From a virus, in IMG/VR virus record IMGVR_UViG_3300009529_000013, positions 1 through 45,305 of that record: DNA of 45,305 nucleotides. One strand, written 5' to 3'. How positions within the stretch are numbered: the stretch's first letter is position 1; every line of letters starts with the position of its first letter. Below, piece after piece: positions 40,864-45,305 of the stretch. The translations under genes were made by a program, and so were the position numbers. The notes beneath the pieces are model-generated. The model had not been told where the DNA came from. It saw only the letters and a list, made by a program, of their open reading frames with translations, and searched no databases.

Positions 40864-40869
40864 ATTATA
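40864..40869 (-). promoter_or_regulatory. Promoter TTGTCG-N18-TATAAT for the SPFH operon
   Basis: The minus strand reads AGTGCTATAATGAG (extended -10), with TTGTCG 18 bp upstream; the gene ATG is 28 nt downstream. Confidence 0.6.
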
Positions 40870-40874
40870 GCACT

Positions 40875-41153
40875 ATGTTAGAGGAATCGACAACATTTTC
40901 CCAGAACTTAATAAAAATGTTAATAAAAATGCATAAAACATTTTTTGAGGCAAAAACAGCAAGGTCTCCTGATTATGCTCGTGCTTTAAAAAAAGCGGCA
41001 AAGAAAATAAAAGGAGATTATCTCTTTTTTGATAGTAATGACAAATTATACAACAAGGCCATTTCTCTAAAATACTCTAAGCAAAAGAAACCTAAACCAT
41101 CAATTAAACCTAAAGTGAAACGTAAAATAAAAAGATGTAAATGCGGAAATTAA
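40875..41153 (+). CDS. Small basic protein, 92 aa
   Basis: No family recognised. A helical N-terminus (LIKMLIKMHKTFFEAKTARS) is followed by RALKKAAKKIKGDYLFFDSN and a very basic tail ending KRCKCGN. There is no Shine-Dalgarno before ATG 40875 and its upstream region is taken up by the divergent SPFH promoter, so the start, and whether it is expressed, are uncertain. Confidence 0.5.
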   Translation: MLEESTTFSQNLIKMLIKMHKTFFEAKTARSPDYARALKKAAKKIKGDYLFFDSNDKLYNKAISLKYSKQKKPKPSIKPKVKRKIKRCKCGN

Positions 41154-41509
41154 AGTGATACTGTTTGGATGCGTGTCGCAACATAAACCTGTTGCCAATC
41201 TAAATTATATCTTCTGACTTCTTTATAATACTCTTCTATTCCGCTTTTTAGTTCATCTGGGAATGAGTCTTGTAAATCATAATATTGTGCCTGGGTGGCC
41301 AATAAAACAATTTTTCGCAATAAAATCTTAATATCCCTACTGATCGTAGCAATATTATTTAACGTTGTTGACCTTGCTGACTGAGGTATGTCTTTACATT
41401 TATGTATTCTGTCATACAATCTGTCATTCGATTCCAGTGCTGTTCTCAGCCCTGATTCTATTCCTGATAACTTATCTAAAAATTCAGATATATTATTGAA
41501 ACTAAACAT
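41150..41509 (-). CDS. Unknown helical protein, 119 aa
   Basis: No family recognised. It is mostly helix (MFSFNNISEFLDKLSGIESG; TISRDIKILLRKIVLLATQA). ATG 41509 has GGGAGAA 6 nt upstream, preferred over an ATG 15 nt earlier. It follows a terminator that ends the preceding gene. Confidence 0.75.
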   Translation of the reverse strand: MFSFNNISEFLDKLSGIESGLRTALESNDRLYDRIHKCKDIPQSARSTTLNNIATISRDIKILLRKIVLLATQAQYYDLQDSFPDELKSGIEEYYKEVRRYNLDWQQVYVATRIQTVSL

Positions 41510-41528
41510 AATATATTCTCCCATATAA

Positions 41529-41555
41529 TAAAAAAAAGATTAGATTTCTCTAATC
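41529..41555 (-). terminator. Rho-independent terminator with GAAA tetraloop
   Basis: The minus strand reads GATTAGA-GAAA-TCTAATC followed by eight or more T. The stop codon of the 142-aa gene (TAG) lies within the left arm of the stem. Confidence 0.9.
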
Positions 41556-41978
41556 CGTGATAATCTTTTGCATTCTATCTATTTCTTCTAATGCAGCCCC
41601 AGGAGCCGTTACTATTTGTGACTGCTGCTTGCGTTGGGCTTTTTCCTGAGCTTCTTGCATTTGTTTAAACATGTCTTCCGCAGATTGATTAAATAATTGT
41701 AAGGCTTCTTCAACATTTTTGGCACCCGGTATGGAAAATTTTATTTCCTTCGGTTCTTTTACCATCGCCATACTCATTCCACCCTGTTCATTCGGCACCA
41801 CTTGTGGTTTTGTGACTGCAATCATAGCAGAACCATAATAAATAACATCTTCGTCAACCTCATAATCTTCATCCTCTACTTCTATTTCAGCCGTACCTGC
41901 TCGTTTCCACTCCTCGATACGTTGTCCAGTTTCTGCCATATATTCCTCTTTTTTTCGATAACTAACTTCTTTTTTCAT
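41550..41978 (-). CDS. Unknown protein, 142 aa
   Basis: No family recognised. A charged N-terminus (MKKEVSYRKKEEYMAETGQR) is followed by an acidic beta segment (EIEVEDEDYEVDEDVIYYGS; AMIAVTKPQVVPNEQG) and a C-terminal helix rich in Gln and Lys (ALQLFNQSAEDMFKQMQEAQ). AAAGGAG lies 7 nt before the ATG. It ends in a strong terminator. Confidence 0.75.
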   Translation of the reverse strand: MKKEVSYRKKEEYMAETGQRIEEWKRAGTAEIEVEDEDYEVDEDVIYYGSAMIAVTKPQVVPNEQGGMSMAMVKEPKEIKFSIPGAKNVEEALQLFNQSAEDMFKQMQEAQEKAQRKQQSQIVTAPGAALEEIDRMQKIITD

Positions 41979-42001
41979 TTTTGATTCTCCTTTTTTGACA
42001 T

Positions 42002-42052
42002 TTAAATTAAATCTCTCTCTTTAACGGAAAATACATAAGTTGAACCTTCCAT
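42002..42052 (-). CDS. Very short open frame, 16 aa
   Basis: ATG 42052 reads MEGSTYVFSVKERDLI and stops at TAA. It has no good ribosome binding site and could be chance; I list it because nothing else explains this 160-nt gap. Upstream of it (42053-42139) the minus strand also keeps an open frame in phase with the 32-aa gene that follows its TAA (FVFTQTKDNGVQIKMIPYNG), which might be a remnant or readthrough extension. Confidence 0.25.
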   Translation of the reverse strand: MEGSTYVFSVKERDLI

Positions 42053-42139
42053 GTTTTATTTCAATTTTCCATTATATGGAATCATTTTGATTTGAACACC
42101 ATTATCTTTTGTTTGTGTGAAAACAAATTTGTGTTTGTG

Positions 42140-42238
42140 TTAATCATCAATTATTTCTACTTTGTCAAATATTTTTGCTATTGTTTCACCATTATCATCG
42201 ATTAAACTTCCTATATCATCGCCTGAAACTAAAATCAT
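42140..42238 (-). CDS. Small acidic protein, 32 aa
   Basis: ATG 42238 reads MILVSGDDIGSLIDDNGETI and ends KVEIIDD. GGAGAA lies 5 nt upstream, a strong start signal just after the serine tRNA. The frame can be extended upstream only through the tRNA gene, so I do not use the longer reading. Function unknown. Confidence 0.6.
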   Translation of the reverse strand: MILVSGDDIGSLIDDNGETIAKIFDKVEIIDD

Positions 42239-42252
42239 TTTATTCTCCAAAA

Positions 42253-42337
42253 CGGACAGAGTGGGATTCGAACCCACGGGACCGTAGCCCACTGGTTTTC
42301 GAAACCAGCCCATTCGACCTGACTCTGGCATCTGTCC
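42253..42337 (-). tRNA. tRNA-Ser(CGA)
   Basis: Acceptor GGACAGA/TCTGTCC, discriminator G. D arm CCAGAGTCAGGTCGAATGG, anticodon stem CTGGT/ACCAG with loop TTCGAAA (CGA, reads UCG), a long variable arm (GGG...CCC) and T arm GTGGG TTCGAAT CCCAC. 85 nt, class II, fully canonical. CCA is not encoded. Confidence 0.95.
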
Positions 42338-42342
42338 ATAAA

Positions 42343-42693
42343 TCAAATATCCAAATATTCGTTTGGCATATCTATATTAAACTTTTCTTTTACAGCTTCC
42401 TGTATATCTTCGGTAGTTAGATTTCCTCTTGCTATTTCTTTAAATTCGAATTCATATATTTTTTCCAGAAATTCTTTTAAACCAGGATGTTTCTTGAAAA
42501 AGTTTTTCTTTTTGGCTTCTTTTTGATGTATCTTATTTTTCCCTCCTTGGAATTTATACCACATCACTTTATATGCTTTTTGCTTTGTCTTATATCCATA
42601 TCCCTGGGCATCATCTAAAACATTATTATCATCATCTGCTATGACAAATCTTTGTTGATATCCGTCCGTATCTTTCTTCGGTATAACTTTAAT
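42343..42693 (-). CDS. Small basic protein, 116 aa, apparent ATT start
   Basis: The frame is open from a TAA at 42697-42699 to the stop at 42343. The upstream 43 codons (VIPKKDTDGYQQRFVIADDD; NVLDDAQGYGYKTKQKAYKV) look like genuine protein, yet contain no ATG or TTG and the only GTG is codon 43. ATT 42693 has GAGGAA 6-7 nt upstream and is the likeliest start; an internal GTG/ATG at 42567/42564 has no ribosome binding site. The C-terminal half (FFKKHPGLKEFLEKIYEFEF; LTTEDIQEAVKEKFNIDMP) is faintly like the small tandem paralogues at 34.6-35.4 kb. Function unknown. Confidence 0.6.
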   Translation of the reverse strand: MKVIPKKDTDGYQQRFVIADDDNNVLDDAQGYGYKTKQKAYKVMWYKFQGGKNKIHQKEAKKKNFFKKHPGLKEFLEKIYEFEFKEIARGNLTTEDIQEAVKEKFNIDMPNEYLDI

Positions 42694-42713
42694 ATTTTAT
42701 TCCTCTTTTCTTA

Positions 42714-42798
42714 CGGAAAGCAGTGGACTTGAGCCACACGCCCTTTCGGGTGTATTCGGTTTAGCAAACCGATATGGGGCCTCCCCATTTCACTTTCC
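42714..42798 (-). tRNA. tRNA-Ser(GCT)
   Basis: Acceptor GGAAAGT/GCTTTCC (one G-T pair), discriminator G. Anticodon stem TCGGT/ACCGA, loop TTGCTAA (GCT, reads AGC and AGU). A long variable arm and T arm GTGG CTCAAGT CCAC follow. The D arm is unusual (TGGGG-AGG-CCCCA, a 3-nt loop), and T54 is C. 85 nt. The call is firm although the D arm departs from the norm. Confidence 0.85.
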
Positions 42799-42807
42799 TC
42801 ATACTCC

Positions 42808-42813
42808 ATTATA
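42808..42813 (-). promoter_or_regulatory. -10 box TATAATG before tRNA-Ser(GCT)
   Basis: The minus strand reads GGACTATAATGGAG, 10 nt before the tRNA 5' end, consistent with transcription starting a few bases before the tRNA. No good -35. Confidence 0.5.
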
Positions 42814-42848
42814 GTCCATGTATCCATTTTTTTTATACTTTTCCTGAT

Positions 42849-43619
42849 TTATTTTTCGCACATACTGTCATTTTTATTTATATCCCAATATGTTGGTAGA
42901 AATTTGGGATTCATCGTATCAATAAAATGTTTTCTCCAATCTAAAATGAATTGGTCCACATCTTCAACTCTGTTTATTATCTCGTTTCCTGGGCAAAATT
43001 TAATAAGTTTTTTTACCACAGGATTCAATTGAGAAGCAACTTCCAGGTCTTCTTGTGTTATTATATTTCTTTTGAAGAATACCTTCAAATAATCCATATC
43101 TTTTTCTTCATAGTCTCCAGATAAAATCGCATCAGCGGATTGTTTGGCAACTAATAATATATCGTCAGTAACCTCCCCCTTCTTATGAATAGGGACACCA
43201 TACTTCTTATGTAATTGTTTTTTCTTTACATTCGCACTTTCTTCATATTTCCAATGACATTCTTGGCACATCAAAACAACATCGTGATACACATGCCTTT
43301 TCAAAGATATCGGGAAATATTTTCTATAGCAATAGGGAACAATATGGTGCTTCGTCAGGGTGTTTTCTCCATTTTCTCCGCACACAGAACACTCATTTTT
43401 TCTGTCAGAAAGATAAAAAGCATCTTTAGATTTTCCTCTCCCTTTGGGTTCGAAGTTTAATTTGATTGTAGGAGGGTCATTATTGACTAATTTAGCCAAT
43501 CCTTTTTCCAAATACCAATTAATTTTATTTGTTCCAATTCTACATAAGAGTTCGCCATCGGGGGCTAACATTTTTCCATTTGTATATAGATTTTTCTTCT
43601 TCAGTGTTTGTTGTTGCAT
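42849..43619 (-). CDS. HNH endonuclease, 256 aa
   Basis: A zinc-binding HNH domain lies at residues ~77-125: ECSVCGENGENTLTKHHIVP (Cys77, Cys80, His91, His92) and VVLMCQECHWKYEE (Cys118, Cys121, His122). The N-terminal ~60 residues (NGKMLAPDGELLCRIGTNKI) resemble short DNA-binding modules of phage HNH proteins, and the C-terminal ~120 are helical. GAAGGAG lies 5 nt before the ATG. It is next to a tRNA gene and is likely a free-standing homing endonuclease. Confidence 0.88.
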   Translation of the reverse strand: MQQQTLKKKNLYTNGKMLAPDGELLCRIGTNKINWYLEKGLAKLVNNDPPTIKLNFEPKGRGKSKDAFYLSDRKNECSVCGENGENTLTKHHIVPYCYRKYFPISLKRHVYHDVVLMCQECHWKYEESANVKKKQLHKKYGVPIHKKGEVTDDILLVAKQSADAILSGDYEEKDMDYLKVFFKRNIITQEDLEVASQLNPVVKKLIKFCPGNEIINRVEDVDQFILDWRKHFIDTMNPKFLPTYWDINKNDSMCEK

Positions 43620-43636
43620 TGTGTCTCCTTCAAAAC

Positions 43637-43642
43637 ATTATA
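43637..43642 (-). promoter_or_regulatory. -10 box TATAATG upstream of the HNH gene
   Basis: The minus strand reads GTCCTATAATGTTT 18 nt before ATG 43619, with no clear -35. Confidence 0.4.
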
Positions 43643-43653
43643 GGACAAAATTA

Positions 43654-45090
43654 TCAATCCTCATATAAATACATGTCAGAGTATAGATCACATTGTCGAT
43701 CCCTCTGATATGCTATTGATGGGTGATTTCCTTTTGTAAATTGAAGATCATTTCTCCATCCTAGTTTTTTGCCAACCACAGGGCTAAATACTTTCGCATT
43801 ACTAAGAACAGCGGCCCACCAAGAAAATGTCGAATTAGCCCTGAAAATTACATCTGCATTTTGTATTGTCTGAAAATCATACAAAAAGTTGTACGGATCA
43901 TGTCCTGCCCACGCTTTATACCTCGGAGTGCAAAAATTTTCTTGTACAAAACAAACATCCTCATAATTGTATCCTAATTCTGCTACGGCCTCTTTGTAAC
44001 ATATTTTCTGTACAACAGCATAAAGATGTTTGTGATATGTAAAATCTCCTCTGCGTAAATGTGCTACAATCTTTTTATCCCTATCAGGTTCTATTTTGTA
44101 TTTATCCTTAAACTCAAACCACTGTTTCGCTTGTTGCCTTGTAAACAACGATACACCACTTTGGCTAAACCAAAATATAGATTCGAAATCTACGTTATAG
44201 ATTCCACATGGAGGTTGATTGGCAGTATGACTTGGCAATGGTTCTTTAATAGTATTGTCATTGATATTTTTAAATATTTCACGACCAATCCAATTCTCGG
44301 GTATTTCTAATGTATATCCATAAGTTTGACAATATCCTTTGGCTGTAGCATATTGAAATAACTGATTACCAAATCCGCCTAGACGTTGCTGCCCTAGACC
44401 TGACAGTTGGATTATTTTTCTTGGATCTGGATCAAAAGTTAAATTGTGTCTTATATTTTTCAAAAAATCCTTTTTAACATATAAAGCGTCACCCCATTCA
44501 GGTTCTTCCAAATTAACTAGGATTCTTTTGAAGTCAAATGTATCTAAATATTCATCTAGATCTGGTAGTATAGGAGAATTCTCGTACAAAGGAACAAGTG
44601 CTATTTCTACATAAATGATATTTACATTTTTTAGTGTTTCTGTAGCCCCTTTAAATGCCATTAATTCTGCCCCCTGTATGTCCAAACACATCGCATCAAT
44701 ATTATAACCGTTTTCTTGTACCAGGAGGTCTACGGTCGTACAATCGACTTCTATTTTATTAATATATGAACATTGGGGGTAAATTTTTTTGTGATGGTCA
44801 AATTTTAACAAAGAGCTACTGAACCCGTCATTATCAGCAATAAAAAATTCCGCCTTCCCAGGCTTATCTGACACGGCTACGTTGTGTAGCTTTCTATGTG
44901 CCATTTTTCTTTTAAGTTTTTGAAAAATCAAAGGGCAAGCTTCAACATAAATTGGTTCAACGTCAAATTCGTAATACAATCTGTCTTCTTCCCCGTAGTG
45001 AGCACCAATATGCAATAATGTTTTGCACTTGATATCAAATCTGCGAAAATATTCTGTCATATATCTAAACATATATTCATTCGTACTCAT
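43654..45090 (-). CDS. FkbM methyltransferase / GT11 glycosyltransferase fusion, 478 aa
   Basis: The N-terminal ~210 residues form an FkbM-type SAM-dependent methyltransferase (LLHIGAHYGEE, VEPIYVEACPLIFQKLK, IDAMCLDIQGAE). The C-terminal ~250 form a GT11 (alpha-1,2-fucosyltransferase-like) domain: GGFGNQLFQYATAKGY, VAHLRRGDF and RANSTFSWWAAVLSNAK. Such a protein would build and cap a glycan on a phage structure or the host surface. I prefer ATG 45090, which overlaps the upstream gene end by 14 nt; the longer reading from 45144 lies mostly in that gene. Its GT11 3' part is duplicated in the preceding gene. Confidence 0.88.
   Translation of the reverse strand: MSTNEYMFRYMTEYFRRFDIKCKTLLHIGAHYGEEDRLYYEFDVEPIYVEACPLIFQKLKRKMAHRKLHNVAVSDKPGKAEFFIADNDGFSSSLLKFDHHKKIYPQCSYINKIEVDCTTVDLLVQENGYNIDAMCLDIQGAELMAFKGATETLKNVNIIYVEIALVPLYENSPILPDLDEYLDTFDFKRILVNLEEPEWGDALYVKKDFLKNIRHNLTFDPDPRKIIQLSGLGQQRLGGFGNQLFQYATAKGYCQTYGYTLEIPENWIGREIFKNINDNTIKEPLPSHTANQPPCGIYNVDFESIFWFSQSGVSLFTRQQAKQWFEFKDKYKIEPDRDKKIVAHLRRGDFTYHKHLYAVVQKICYKEAVAELGYNYEDVCFVQENFCTPRYKAWAGHDPYNFLYDFQTIQNADVIFRANSTFSWWAAVLSNAKVFSPVVGKKLGWRNDLQFTKGNHPSIAYQRDRQCDLYSDMYLYED
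43775..43876 (-). repeat. 102-bp repeat, copy 1 (with 45204..45305)
   Basis: It is identical to 45204-45305 at all but two adjacent positions (CG versus TA on the plus strand near 43812). It encodes the conserved FQTIQNADVIFRANSTFSWW region of GT11. Sequence outside it diverges quickly on the left side; the right edge of copy 2 is cut by the window. Confidence 0.95.
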
Positions 45091-45305
45091 ACATATGCAT
45101 GTCTGTAAACCACTGTTTATGGTTAAAATGATCCTTGTGTGCAATGTGCGGATAATTCCCCTCTACGAATTGAATGTCATTTTGCCATCCTACTTTATTT
45201 TCGACCACAGGGCTAAATACTTTCGCATTACTAAGAACAGTAGCCCACCAAGAAAATGTCGAATTAGCCCTGAAAATTACATCTGCATTTTGTATTGTCT
45301 GAAAA
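45077..45305 (-). CDS. GT11-like glycosyltransferase, C-terminal 75 residues (start beyond window)
   Basis: The partial frame reads FQTIQNADVIFRANSTFSWW, then ATVLSNAKVFSPVV and ends HMYEYE at TGA 45077. It matches the GT11 C-terminal domain of the next gene, nearly identical over the first 34 residues and diverged after. It overlaps the next gene by 14 nt. It is the upstream member of a tandem glycosyltransferase pair. Confidence 0.9.
   Translation of the reverse strand, partial: FQTIQNADVIFRANSTFSWWATVLSNAKVFSPVVENKVGWQNDIQFVEGNYPHIAHKDHFNHKQWFTDMHMYEYE
45204..45305 (-). repeat. 102-bp repeat, copy 2 (with 43775..43876)
   Basis: 100 of 102 bases match copy 1 and the match reaches the window edge, so the true repeat is probably longer. 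Confidence 0.95.

Noticed and set aside
42140-42346. Longer version of the 32-aa gene starting in the tRNA-Ser(CGA) gene
   Set aside because: The extra 36 codons are the tRNA read as protein; ATG 42238 with GGAGAA is the proper start.
1-45305. CRISPR arrays
   Set aside because: No set of regularly spaced identical repeats was seen; the repeats found are coding (serine tract, EAPSSGQP unit, GT11 block).
1-45305. Reassigned stop codon
   Set aside because: Gene ends use TAA, TAG and TGA, and stop codons match overlapping starts (ATGA, TAATG), so the standard code fits.

Overview
The window looks like part of a large, AT-rich tailed dsDNA phage genome (Caudoviricetes), probably assembled from an uncultivated source. 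It carries a portal protein, a large terminase subunit, adhesin-like tail proteins, a GH24 lysozyme, dUTPase, an adenosylcobalamin-dependent ribonucleotide reductase, a sigma factor, tRNAs and several homing endonucleases. Genes are packed with 1-14 nt overlaps, use the standard code and mostly have AGGAG-type ribosome binding sites. The host cannot be named from this sequence.

Region 1 (1-25.1 kb, all on the minus strand, so read from right to left). From 23741 down to 1 is a virion morphogenesis block: a TIGR03790-like protein, an unknown protein, a serine-rich stalk protein with a LamG-like head, the large terminase, about a dozen unknown small virion-type proteins (including a DUF192 protein and a receiver-like protein), a protein with a probable -1 frameshift at an A10 run, and finally the portal gene. 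No major capsid protein was recognised; it may lie left of the window.

The standout is the portal gene (complement of 1..6042, open at the left edge). It is one continuous reading frame of at least 2014 codons that holds five inteins, 3696 of its 6042 bases. Three inteins sit within 18 extein residues, leaving micro-exteins of 5 and 13 residues. The portal tail is also fused to a DUF559/Vsr-like nuclease domain. A sixth intein sits in the ribonucleotide reductase gene.

Region 2 (23.8-32.6 kb, minus strand) is the nucleotide metabolism and regulation block: dUTPase, a lipoprotein trypsin-like protease, NrdJ, a small disrupted gene, an AAA+ ATPase, an MptE/DUF115-like protein, an HNH endonuclease, a macro-domain protein and a sigma-28-family sigma factor. 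A sigma-28-like element (GCCGATAA) lies just upstream of the sigma gene. A hairpin followed by T7 separates this block from the virion block.

Region 3 (32.7-45.3 kb, mixed strands) is accessory: an ATP-grasp-like protein, GH24 lysozyme, tandem small paralogues, five tRNA or tRNA-like genes (several structurally aberrant) plus a tRNA fragment, an EDxHD homing endonuclease, an HNH endonuclease, a Pyr_excise-like DNA repair protein, a ribbon-helix-helix protein with a probable operator, an SPFH lipoprotein with a small membrane partner, a gene that apparently starts with AUU, and tandem GT11 glycosyltransferases, one fused to an FkbM methyltransferase. Many of these units have their own TATAAT promoter, often as TGCTATAATG.

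Three reading-frame breaks (6586, 15054, 28374) could be programmed recoding or assembly errors. Read mapping over the homopolymers would separate these.
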